This document shows, in pieces, positions 33,776 through 41,562 of a DNA stretch of 64,000 nt. The translations under genes were made by a program, and so were the position numbers. The first letter of the stretch is position 1. The number at the start of each line of letters is the position of its first letter. The notes beneath the pieces are model-generated. The model did not search any database. It had not been told where the DNA came from and saw nothing but the letters and a program-made list of their open reading frames with translations. Location of the stretch: NCBI GenBank assembly GCA_036924855.1, contig JBAGRP010000001.1, positions 4,278,001 through 4,342,000 of the forward strand, written 5' to 3'. This DNA is from Nitrobacteraceae bacterium AZCC 2146 (GTDB lineage: Bacteria > Pseudomonadota > Alphaproteobacteria > Rhizobiales > Xanthobacteraceae).

Positions 33776-35139
33776 CCCGCCGCTTCGACGCCATCGTCAT
33801 CGGTGCGGGACAAGCCGGCCCGTCACTCGCCGGCCGCCTAAGCAGTGCTGGCATGTCCGTCGCCATGATCGAGCGAAAGCTGTTCGGCGGCACCTGCGTC
33901 AATACCGGCTGCATGCCGACCAAGACCCTGGTCGCCAGCGCCTATGCTGCGTATCTCGCCCGCCGCGGCGCCGATTTCGGCGTCATGATCGACGCTGTCA
34001 GAATCGACATGCCGCGCGTCAAGACGCGCGCCCAGACCGTAACAATGAATGCCCGCAACGGTGTCGAGAGCTGGCTGCGCGGCATGAAGAACTGCACCGT
34101 GATCCAGGGCCATGCCCGCTTTGAATCTGCCAACACGATTCGCGTCGACGACGAGTTGCTCACCGCGCCGAAGATTTTCATCAATATCGGCGGCCGCGCC
34201 GTGGTGCCGGACATGCCGGGGATCAACGACATTTCCTACCTCACCAACACCAGTATCCTGCAATTGGATCGCGTGCCCAAACATCTGGTGGTGATCGGCG
34301 GCAGCTATATCGGGCTGGAATTCGCGCAGATGTATCGCCGCTTCGGCGCCAAGGTGACTGTGGTCGAAAAGGGCGCGCATCTGGTGTCGCGCGAGGACGA
34401 GGAGATTTCCGAAGCGATCCGAGACATTCTACTGGCGGAGGGCATTCACATCCGCACCAATGCCGAATGCATCACCTTCAGGCCGCATCCGGACGGCATC
34501 GGCGTCGGCGTCGATTGCACCGAAGGCGATCCGGAGATCGTCGGCAGCGACGTGCTGCTCGCGGTCGGCCGCCGTCCCAATACCGACGACCTTTCCCTCG
34601 ACAAGGCCGGCGTCGCATTGGACGCACGCGGCTACATCAAGGTCGATGACGGCCTCGAAACCAACGTCCCCGGCATCTTTGCGATGGGCGATTGCAACGG
34701 CCGCGGCGCCTTCACCCATACCGCCTACAACGATTTCGAGATCGTCGCCGCCAACCTGCTCGACGGCGAACATCGCCGGGTCAGCGACCGGATTCTCGGC
34801 TATGCGCTGTACATCGATCCACCGCTCGGCCGCGTCGGCATGACGCTGGCGCAGGCCCGCGCTACCGGCAAAAAGCTGCTGATCGGCCACCGGCCGATGA
34901 CCCGCGTCGGCCGTGCCGTGGAGAAAGGCGAAACGCAGGGGATGATGCAGGTGGTAGTCGATGCCGAAACGAAGAAGATTCTCGGCGCAGCGATTTTGGG
35001 CACCGGCGGCGACGAGGCGATCCACGGCATTCTCGACGTGATGAACATCGGCGCGGAATACACCGCGTTGCAGAACGCAGTGCCGATCCATCCGACGGTG
35101 TCGGAACTGATCCCGACGATGCTCGGCGAGATGAAGTGA
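33772..35139 (+). CDS. class I pyridine nucleotide-disulfide oxidoreductase (mercuric reductase-like)
   Basis: 455 residues. FAD-binding IVIGAGQAGPSLAGRL at about 9-24, the redox-active pair Cys42/Cys47 in GGTCVNTGCMPTK, NAD(P)-binding VVIGGSYIGLEFAQMY, second FAD motif GIFAMGDCNG and the C-terminal dimer-interface IHPTVSELIP with His440/Glu445 are all present. The family covers dihydrolipoamide dehydrogenase, glutathione reductase and mercuric reductase. There is no N-terminal HMA domain and no C-terminal Cys pair, so mercury reduction is unlikely, and there are no 2-oxoacid dehydrogenase genes nearby. Proteins like this are often called mercuric reductase without proof. Confidence 0.85.
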   Translation: MTRRFDAIVIGAGQAGPSLAGRLSSAGMSVAMIERKLFGGTCVNTGCMPTKTLVASAYAAYLARRGADFGVMIDAVRIDMPRVKTRAQTVTMNARNGVESWLRGMKNCTVIQGHARFESANTIRVDDELLTAPKIFINIGGRAVVPDMPGINDISYLTNTSILQLDRVPKHLVVIGGSYIGLEFAQMYRRFGAKVTVVEKGAHLVSREDEEISEAIRDILLAEGIHIRTNAECITFRPHPDGIGVGVDCTEGDPEIVGSDVLLAVGRRPNTDDLSLDKAGVALDARGYIKVDDGLETNVPGIFAMGDCNGRGAFTHTAYNDFEIVAANLLDGEHRRVSDRILGYALYIDPPLGRVGMTLAQARATGKKLLIGHRPMTRVGRAVEKGETQGMMQVVVDAETKKILGAAILGTGGDEAIHGILDVMNIGAEYTALQNAVPIHPTVSELIPTMLGEMK

Positions 35140-35167
35140 TGTGCCTGACAGCGTGACCTGAAGACTC

Positions 35168-35296
35168 TCATTCCGGGACGCGCCACTTGGCGCGGGCCCG
35201 GAATCCATACTCCCGGCAGTGGTTGGATTCCGGGCTCGCTCGCAGCTGTCGCTGCTCGCGCCCTCAGGCGCGCCAATTGGCGCGCCGGGGAATGAC
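35168..35296. repeat. dispersed palindromic repeat, family 2 (copy B)
   Basis: Begins TCATTCCGGG and ends GGGGAATGAC, with internal CCCGGAATCCATACTCC and GGTTGGATTCCGGG arms and the GCTCGCTCGCAGC section. It is closely related to 13894-14026. It lies between the convergent reductase gene and the small membrane protein gene. Confidence 0.75.
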
Positions 35297-35312
35297 AGCC
35301 GGTAATTATGTC

Positions 35313-35480
35313 TCAGAATTTCTTGACGATCATCAGCGCGAGCAGGATCGTCGCGCAGGACGCCATGACGACGGCCATGTTGATCAGATTGCGTGCCGCG
35401 ATCGAGACCGCGGAGGTCGGATAGACCGCGTCGGAGGCTTTCGCCTTCTTGCGCGGTGCCGGTCGTTTTTTAGCTGCCAT
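35313..35480 (-). CDS. small single-span membrane protein
   Basis: 55 residues: a very basic N terminus (AAKKRPAPRKKAKAS), a short linker and one hydrophobic helix LINMAVVMASCATILLALMIV ending KKF. The likely topology is N-terminus inside. ATG at 35480 has GGGGA upstream; the longer frame to 35576 runs through a hairpin and is discarded. I do not recognise a family. The strong dyad 16 bases upstream may shape its leader. Confidence 0.6.
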   Translation of the reverse strand: MAAKKRPAPRKKAKASDAVYPTSAVSIAARNLINMAVVMASCATILLALMIVKKF

Positions 35481-35496
35481 GATGTCCCCGAAGAGG

Positions 35497-35525
35497 AGGG
35501 TCAGACCGCGATGCGGCCTGACCCT
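35497..35525 (-). promoter_or_regulatory. leader hairpin upstream of small membrane protein
   Basis: AGGGTCAG and CTGACCCT arms (35497-35504, 35518-35525) enclose a second GC-rich stem CCGC/GCGG, giving a 29-base hairpin with one mismatch. On the minus strand it ends 16 bases before the start codon of the 55-residue protein and just before the Shine-Dalgarno region. It could be a 5' leader structure or an upstream terminator without a T-run. Confidence 0.5.
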
Positions 35526-35655
35526 GACGCCTTCCCTGCCGGGGTTTGTTCCCCGATCATGCCAAGACCATCGCATGAACGGCCGCTGAATTGCTTAATC
35601 GAAGTGGTGAATCGAATCTGACCGGATTCGATGGTTTATGAATTTCCCTCTGCGG

Positions 35656-36405
35656 TCAGATGGTGCGGCCACCGTCCACCGGCAGGATCACGCCGGTCAG
35701 AAACTCGGATTCCTCGCCGGCGAGATAAACGCAGGCATTGGCAATGTCCGAGGGACGCGACATCCGGCCGAGCGGAATCGTCGAAATGAATTTGGCGCGG
35801 TTCTCCGCCGTGTCCGGCACGCCCATGAAGGCTTCCAGCAATCCGGTCTCGCCCATGACCGGCGCGATGCAGTTGACGCGGATGCCGTCGGGCGCGAGTT
35901 CCACGGCCATCGATTTCGACATCAGGTTCACCGCGCCCTTGGTGGCGTTGTACCAGGTCAGCCCCGGCCGCGGCCGCACGCCGGCAGTGGAACCGATATT
36001 GATGATGCGCCCGCTCTTTTGTTGGCGCATTACCGGTACGCAGGCATTGGTCATCAGGAATATCGATTTCACGTTGATCGCAAAGGTCTTGTCGAATTCG
36101 TCTTCGGTGACCTCGAGCAGCGGCTTGTTGCGAAAGGTCCAGCCGGCGTTGTTGACGACCACGTCGAGCTTGCCGAACCGATCGACCGCCAGCTTCACAG
36201 AGGCATCGACGTCAGCCTTCTTCGTCACATCGCCGCCGAGCGCGATGGCGCCAGCGCCGATCTCCGCCGCGACCCTTTTCGCGCCGTCGGCATTGAGGTC
36301 GAGAATCACCACCTTGGCGCCCTCGCGGACATAGGCCCGCGCGATCTCGGCGCCGAAGCCCGAGGCGCCGCCGGTGACGATCGCGGATAATCCCTGCAGT
36401 CTCAT
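35656..36405 (-). CDS. short-chain dehydrogenase/reductase (SDR)
   Basis: 249 residues, classical SDR: cofactor loop VTGGASGFGAEIARAY (residues 9-24), NNAG motif, catalytic Ser in INIGSTAG and the YNATK tetrad (Tyr-x-x-x-Lys). The acidic residue in VVILDLNADG after strand 2 favours NAD over NADP. It belongs to the FabG/glucose dehydrogenase-like group; substrate unknown. ATG at 36405 follows AGGGAGAGAAAT. Not obviously part of an operon. Confidence 0.85.
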   Translation of the reverse strand: MRLQGLSAIVTGGASGFGAEIARAYVREGAKVVILDLNADGAKRVAAEIGAGAIALGGDVTKKADVDASVKLAVDRFGKLDVVVNNAGWTFRNKPLLEVTEDEFDKTFAINVKSIFLMTNACVPVMRQQKSGRIINIGSTAGVRPRPGLTWYNATKGAVNLMSKSMAVELAPDGIRVNCIAPVMGETGLLEAFMGVPDTAENRAKFISTIPLGRMSRPSDIANACVYLAGEESEFLTGVILPVDGGRTI

Positions 36406-36496
36406 ATTTCTCTCCCTGATCGCGCCTTGAACAAGCGCTTGGTCGGGAGAATGTAGACCGCGCCCGCGACGTTGAGAAGCTGTCGGACGAAAGCGT

Positions 36497-38077
36497 CTAT
36501 ACGAAACGCTGCACGTTGACCTCTTCGAGATCGAGCTCCTGCTCGATGGCGTGCAGCACGGTGTCGTGAATTTCCCCGCTGCGATGCAGCCGCAGCAATT
36601 CCTGGCGGCCGGCCGCAATTGCCGCCAGCACCGCGGTGAAATGCTCGATGCGATGCGGCGTCAGCGTTTCGGTTTCCTCGGAGAACCGCGTCGAGGCACG
36701 GACACGATAGGAATACTGCTCGAACAGCCGCGGATGGCGATGCGTGCCATCGGCATTCAGCGACTCCTTCTCTACCGCCGCGAGTTGCGCAGTGGCGACC
36801 ATCGCACGGGCCTGCGCTTCCGAGAGCGTCGAGGTCTGCAGCGTCGCAAAGCTGCCCTTCGACAGCAGCCGTACCAGCGGCGCCAGCGTGGTGCCCTGCA
36901 CCAGCACGGTGACCAGGATCACCGCGAAGGTGACCGCAAGAATGAAGTCGCGGCCGGGAAATCCTTCCGGCAGCGACAGCGCCACGGCAAGGCTGACCAC
37001 GCCGCGCAAGCCAGCCCAGCTCATGATGAACGGCACCGCCAGCGGCGGATAGGGATCACGCGCCCGCAGCGACGGCACCAACAGACGCGGCAGATAGGTG
37101 CTGGGGAAAATCCAGACGAAGCGCGCGACGATCACCGCGGCGACGATCGCCGCAGTCGCCGGCAGCAGAGCCATCAGAGCATCAGCGCCGCCGAGACGCG
37201 TCAGCACGCCGCGCAGCGACAGCCCGATCAGGATGAACACCAGCGACTCCAGCACGAACACCATCACGCCCCACACTGCGACCGCGCGCGTCCGCGTCGC
37301 GGCATTGACGATCTCGTGCTGCTGCCAGCCCAGGATCATGCCGCAGGTCACCGTGGACAGCACGCCGGAGACGCCGAGCTTTTCCGCCGCGATGTAGGAA
37401 ATCCAGGCATTCAGAAAGGTCCAGATGATCACCAGGTCGGAATCGCGTATCCGCTTGACGACGAAGATCGTGACGCAGGCAAAGGCCGCGCCGGCTAGCA
37501 CGCCGCCGGTGGCAAGCCAGGCAAAATTCAGCGTCGCCTGGCCGATGCTGAACACGCCGGTCAGACTTGCAGCCAGCGCAAGGCGAAACAGCACCAGGCC
37601 GGAGGCGTCGTTGACCAGGCTCTCGCCCTCCAGCAGCATGATGACGCGCGGCGGCAGCGGCAGCTTGGCCAGCACGGCTTTTGCGGCCACCGAATCCGGC
37701 GGCGAGACGATGGCGCCGAGCGCGAAGCACGCTGCCCAGGGCAGCGACGGCATCACCAGATGCGTCACAACGCCGACCACCAGCGTCGTGAAGAAGACCG
37801 CGCCGACCGCAAGTTGCAGGATGATCCGGATGTCGGCACGAAAATCCCGCCACGAGGTGAACCAGGCGCTCGCCATCAGCAGCGGCGGCAGGAACAATAC
37901 CAGCACCAGGTCAGGATCAAGCTCGACATCGGGCGTACCGGGGATCACGGCAAAGCCGATCCCGCCCAGAATCAACGCCGCCGCGCGCGGCAGCTCAAAC
38001 CGCCGCGCGATCAGGTCGAGCACCACAATGACGGCCATCAGCAGCAGGATCAGTTCGAAACGGGAAACGGCGGTCAT
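36497..38077 (-). CDS. CPA1-family Na+/H+ antiporter
   Basis: 526 residues: about 12 membrane segments followed by a cytoplasmic helical tail from about 400. The ion-path motifs are SPPDSVAAKAV (Asp128) and GESLVNDASGLVLF (Asn156-Asp157). It exchanges cytosolic Na+ or K+ for protons in the inner membrane. ATG at 38077 begins the first transmembrane helix after a short polar stretch; the longer frame upstream is not protein-like. Members of this type (YjcE/NhaP-like) are single-gene units. Confidence 0.85.
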   Translation of the reverse strand: MTAVSRFELILLLMAVIVVLDLIARRFELPRAAALILGGIGFAVIPGTPDVELDPDLVLVLFLPPLLMASAWFTSWRDFRADIRIILQLAVGAVFFTTLVVGVVTHLVMPSLPWAACFALGAIVSPPDSVAAKAVLAKLPLPPRVIMLLEGESLVNDASGLVLFRLALAASLTGVFSIGQATLNFAWLATGGVLAGAAFACVTIFVVKRIRDSDLVIIWTFLNAWISYIAAEKLGVSGVLSTVTCGMILGWQQHEIVNAATRTRAVAVWGVMVFVLESLVFILIGLSLRGVLTRLGGADALMALLPATAAIVAAVIVARFVWIFPSTYLPRLLVPSLRARDPYPPLAVPFIMSWAGLRGVVSLAVALSLPEGFPGRDFILAVTFAVILVTVLVQGTTLAPLVRLLSKGSFATLQTSTLSEAQARAMVATAQLAAVEKESLNADGTHRHPRLFEQYSYRVRASTRFSEETETLTPHRIEHFTAVLAAIAAGRQELLRLHRSGEIHDTVLHAIEQELDLEEVNVQRFV

Positions 38078-38206
38078 GCGGGCCTGTTGATGCAAGGGAT
38101 GCTGGTTTCCGGCGCACGAAATGATGCACGTCCGAAAGCGGACCCCGTTTCTCGCAAATGTCAGGCAGGCTGTACAGGCTGCCCCGCAGTCTTGCGCTTT
38201 CAACCT

Positions 38207-38248
38207 GTCGTCCCGGCAAGCGAGCCTGCGAGCACAAGCCGGGACGAC
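38207..38248. repeat. dispersed palindromic repeat, family 3
   Basis: GTCGTCCCGGC at 38207-38217 and GCCGGGACGAC at 38238-38248 form an 11-bp perfect stem around CAAGCGAGCCTGCGAGCACAA minus a base. A partial relative (CCCGGCAAGCGAGCTTGCGAGC) lies downstream of dnaA near 62071. Typical intergenic repeat of this group. Confidence 0.7.
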
Positions 38249-38281
38249 GCGTGGGGGCTGTGCCGGAGACCTCACGATGGC

Positions 38282-38310
38282 AAACAAAAGGGCGGCGATG
38301 AGCCGCCCTT
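38282..38310 (-). terminator. Rho-independent terminator of glycosyltransferase gene
   Basis: Stem AAGGGCGGC / GCCGCCCTT (38288-38296 and 38302-38310). Read on the minus strand, the hairpin is followed by TTTGTTTG. It lies 31 bases past the stop of the glycosyltransferase gene. Confidence 0.8.
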
Positions 38311-38340
38311 GCGCTATTCGTACAATATGCTCTTCACGCT

Positions 38341-39408
38341 CTACTCCGCGCTCTGCACCAGCCTGATCTTCGGCGTGCCCACACCGGTAATCTCTCGATA
38401 CGCCGCCATGTAGTCCAGCGCCATCCGCCGCGCGGTGAAGCGCTCCTCAAAACGCTTGCGGATCGCGACGCGGTCCATGCCTGCGAGACGCCCCACCGCC
38501 GCCGCGGCGCTGGTCTCGTCCTCGACGACGAAGCCCGTCAAAGCCTGGTCGACGATCTCCGGCACCGAGCCGCGGTTATAAGCGATCACCGGCGTCCCGC
38601 AGGCCATCGATTCGATCATCACCAGCCCGAACGGCTCCGGCCAGTCGATCGGTAGCAGCAGCCCGAGCGCGCCCGAGAGGAATTGCGGCTTCTCGTGATC
38701 GCCGATCTCGCCGATATATTCCACCAGCGGGTGATCCATCAGCGGGCGGATGATCTCGTCATAGTACTCCTGGTCGGCGCGGTCGATCTTGGCGGCGATC
38801 TTCAGCGGCATGTTGCAGCGGATTGCGATCTTGATGGCGCGATCGACCCCCTTTTCCGGTGCGATGCGGCCGAGCACGGCGAGATAGCTCGGCGTGATTG
38901 GCTGCGGCGTCAGCAATTCCTCCGGCAGTCCATGATGGATGGTGCGGACAAAATTCGCCTGCGGCACCGGGCGCCGCTGCGCATTCGAAATCGAAATGAC
39001 GGGAGCTTTGTTGAAAGTGGTGAACACCGGCTGGTGCTCGGGAAGATCGAGCCGGCCATGCAGCGTCGTGAGGAAGGGGGTGGGCTGCCGGGCGAACAGC
39101 GAGAACGGATAGTAGTCGAGATGGAAATGCAGGAAGTCGAATTCCTCATCATCGCATTTCTGCCGCACGCGTTCCAGCATCTCCATATGAAGCGCGTTGG
39201 GATCGCGAACCGAACCATCGAGTCGAAGCGCCTTCGGCCATCCGGCGTCCAGCCTCGCCGACGTCCGCGAATCCCCACTGGCGAACAGCGTAACCTCATT
39301 CCCCAGAGCCACCAGTTCCTCGGTCAACCAGTGCACGACCCGTTCGGTACCGCCATAGAGCTTGGGCGGAACGGCTTCGGTAAGCGGAGCAACCTGCGCG
39401 ATGCGCAT
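38341..39408 (-). CDS. GT4-family glycosyltransferase
   Basis: 355 residues, GT-B fold. The acceptor-side N domain has QVAPLTEAVPPKLYGGTERVVHWL. The donor-binding C domain has LGRIAPEKGVDRAIKIA and EPFGLVMIESMACGTPVIA (the Ex7E motif of GT4), followed by GSVPEIV. The family retains stereochemistry and uses a nucleotide sugar. ATG at 39408 has GGAGATG upstream. It is divergent from an ABC exporter gene, beyond which lies a debranching enzyme; I infer a shared role in a surface or storage glycan, which is not shown by sequence. Confidence 0.88.
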   Translation of the reverse strand: MRIAQVAPLTEAVPPKLYGGTERVVHWLTEELVALGNEVTLFASGDSRTSARLDAGWPKALRLDGSVRDPNALHMEMLERVRQKCDDEEFDFLHFHLDYYPFSLFARQPTPFLTTLHGRLDLPEHQPVFTTFNKAPVISISNAQRRPVPQANFVRTIHHGLPEELLTPQPITPSYLAVLGRIAPEKGVDRAIKIAIRCNMPLKIAAKIDRADQEYYDEIIRPLMDHPLVEYIGEIGDHEKPQFLSGALGLLLPIDWPEPFGLVMIESMACGTPVIAYNRGSVPEIVDQALTGFVVEDETSAAAAVGRLAGMDRVAIRKRFEERFTARRMALDYMAAYREITGVGTPKIRLVQSAE

Positions 39409-39646
39409 CTACACATCTCCTGTTGTTGGTGTGATGAAAATTTTCTTCGTGAGAAGATTTCCTTCGCTACATGGGGCACCGGCGTGCCAAGTCGGGAACG
39501 TTCTCGCATCTGCGAAGTTCCTACGTAATGTGCGCACTTCGTCCACACTGTGGTCTTGCTGATGCCATCACGCCCGTTCAACTTTCCTGCACTAGCGATG
39601 CTGCCGAATTGTTGCGCAGTGATGACGAGAACATGGGAAATTTGCG

Positions 39647-41491
39647 ATGGCGCTATTCACGCGAGCGGTCGAAAGCGCTGTCCGTCGAGATTCTGGTTCT
39701 CCTTCAATGGGTTTTGAACAGCACATGGACAGTCTTTCCGGATACTCACAACGCCCTTTTGCCTTTGTAATGCGCTACATCAAGCAGCGCTCGGCATCAC
39801 ATACCGTGATCCTGCTTGCTGTACTTGCAGCCGTCGCCTGTTCGGTAGGCACCCAGTACGGCATCAAGTATCTCGTCGATGGCCTGTCGACGGGCCCGAA
39901 CGGCGGTAGCGGCGGGGTCTGGCTGGCATTTATTTTTCTGGTATCGCTGATATCAGCCGACATGTTCCTGTGGCGCGTTGCCAGCTGGACCGCGAGTTTT
40001 ACATTCGTCGGCGTCACCGGCGATTTGCGTAGGGATATTTTCCGGCATCTGACCGGCCATGCGCCGAGCTATTTTACGGATCGGCTGCCGGGGATGCTGA
40101 CCAGCCGCATTACCGCCACGTCGAATGCCGTCTTTACCGTCGAAAACATGTTTGTCTGGAATGTGTTGCCGCCCTGCGTTGCCACAATTGCGGCAATCGC
40201 CCTGATCGGCACCGTTAGCCTGCCGATGGCGGCGGGCCTCGCCGTGATCGCCGGCGCCGTCGTTGTCACGATGTTCAAGATGGCCGCCGCCGGCAAGGAC
40301 CTGCATGACGACTTCGCCGACAAGGCCGCGGCGGTTGACGGCGAAATGGTCGATGTCATCAATAACATGCCGCTGGTCCGCGCCTTCTGCGGGTTGGGCT
40401 TCGAGCACGACCGCTTCGATGCCACCGTCGACCGCGAGTTGAACGCGCGCGGCCGCAGCCTGCGCTATCTCGAACGATTGCGTCTGACCCATGCCGCGAT
40501 CACCGTCGTGCTGACCATCGCGCTCCTGGCTTGGGCGATCATGCTGTGGCAGCGCGGCGGCGCCTCGACGGGCGACGTGGTGCTGGTCTGCACCCTCGGT
40601 CTGTCGATCCTGCATGCCACGCGGGACCTTGCGGTGGCGCTGGTCGATGTCACCCAACATGTCGCGCGCCTATCGGAGGCGCTCGCCACGCTGCTGGTGC
40701 CGCATGAATTGAGCGATCATCCAGAGGCGGAGCCGCTGGTGAAGAACGGCGCGGCGATCGCCTTCAACAATATCTCGTTCCATTATCCCGGCGGCCAGCC
40801 GGTGTTCGAGAAGTTCAGCCTGCGGCTCAAGGCTGGCCAGCGCGTCGGCCTGGTCGGCCAGTCCGGCGGCGGCAAGTCGAGCCTGTTTGTCTTGCTGCAG
40901 CGTTTCTACGATGTGCAGAATGGCAATATCACTATCGACGGTCAGGACATTTCCCGCGTCACCCAGCTCAGCCTGCGCCAAGCGATCTCGGTGGTGCCGC
41001 AGGATATCTCGCTGTTCCATCGCTCGATCATGGAAAACATCCGCTATGGCCGGCCAACCGCCTCCGACGAAGAGGTATTGCGCGCGGCGATCGCGGCGCG
41101 CTGCGATTTCGTCGAGACCCTTCCGGAGGGACTGCACACTCAGGTCGGCGACCGCGGCGTGAAACTGTCCGGTGGCCAGCGCCAGCGCATCGCGATTGCC
41201 CGCGCCTTCCTGAAGGACGCGCCGATCCTGCTGCTGGATGAGGCCACCGCCGCGCTGGACAGCGAGTCCGAAGAAGCGATCCGCGAGGCGCTGAACCGCC
41301 TGATGCGCGGCCGCACCGTGATCGCCATCGCGCACCGTCTCGCCACGCTGCGCAATTTCGATCGCGTCGTCATGCTGCAGGGCGGCAAGATCATCGAGGA
41401 CGGCAAGCCCGACAGCCTGATGCAGGGCCAGGGCCCGTATCGCGAACTCGTGACCCAGGAAATGAGCCGCCTCGCCCAACACGCGGCCTGA
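39647..41491 (+). CDS. ABC exporter, fused permease-ATPase
   Basis: 614 residues with the type I exporter layout: six membrane helices in about the first 340 residues (VILLAVLAAVACSVG, WLAFIFLVSLISADMFL and so on) followed by the ATPase. Walker A is GQSGGGKSSLF, signature LSGGQRQR, Walker B ILLLDEATAALD, and the switch His is in IAIAHRLATL. It should export a lipid, glycan or peptide as a homodimer. ATG at 39647 is the first plausible start; ATGs at residues 21 and 27 are alternatives. It diverges from the GT4 gene over 238 bases and precedes the debranching enzyme by 71 bases. Confidence 0.85.
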   Translation: MALFTRAVESAVRRDSGSPSMGFEQHMDSLSGYSQRPFAFVMRYIKQRSASHTVILLAVLAAVACSVGTQYGIKYLVDGLSTGPNGGSGGVWLAFIFLVSLISADMFLWRVASWTASFTFVGVTGDLRRDIFRHLTGHAPSYFTDRLPGMLTSRITATSNAVFTVENMFVWNVLPPCVATIAAIALIGTVSLPMAAGLAVIAGAVVVTMFKMAAAGKDLHDDFADKAAAVDGEMVDVINNMPLVRAFCGLGFEHDRFDATVDRELNARGRSLRYLERLRLTHAAITVVLTIALLAWAIMLWQRGGASTGDVVLVCTLGLSILHATRDLAVALVDVTQHVARLSEALATLLVPHELSDHPEAEPLVKNGAAIAFNNISFHYPGGQPVFEKFSLRLKAGQRVGLVGQSGGGKSSLFVLLQRFYDVQNGNITIDGQDISRVTQLSLRQAISVVPQDISLFHRSIMENIRYGRPTASDEEVLRAAIAARCDFVETLPEGLHTQVGDRGVKLSGGQRQRIAIARAFLKDAPILLLDEATAALDSESEEAIREALNRLMRGRTVIAIAHRLATLRNFDRVVMLQGGKIIEDGKPDSLMQGQGPYRELVTQEMSRLAQHAA

Positions 41492-41562
41492 CGGGTTTAC
41501 GCTCATGAGCTGAGTCGTTCCCACAAACGGCCAGCACTTCACATCAACCGGCCGAGGCACCC

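Noticed and set aside
33772..35139. Naming the flavoprotein merA
   Set aside because: No HMA domain, no C-terminal Cys pair and no mer genes; only the general disulfide-reductase motifs are present.
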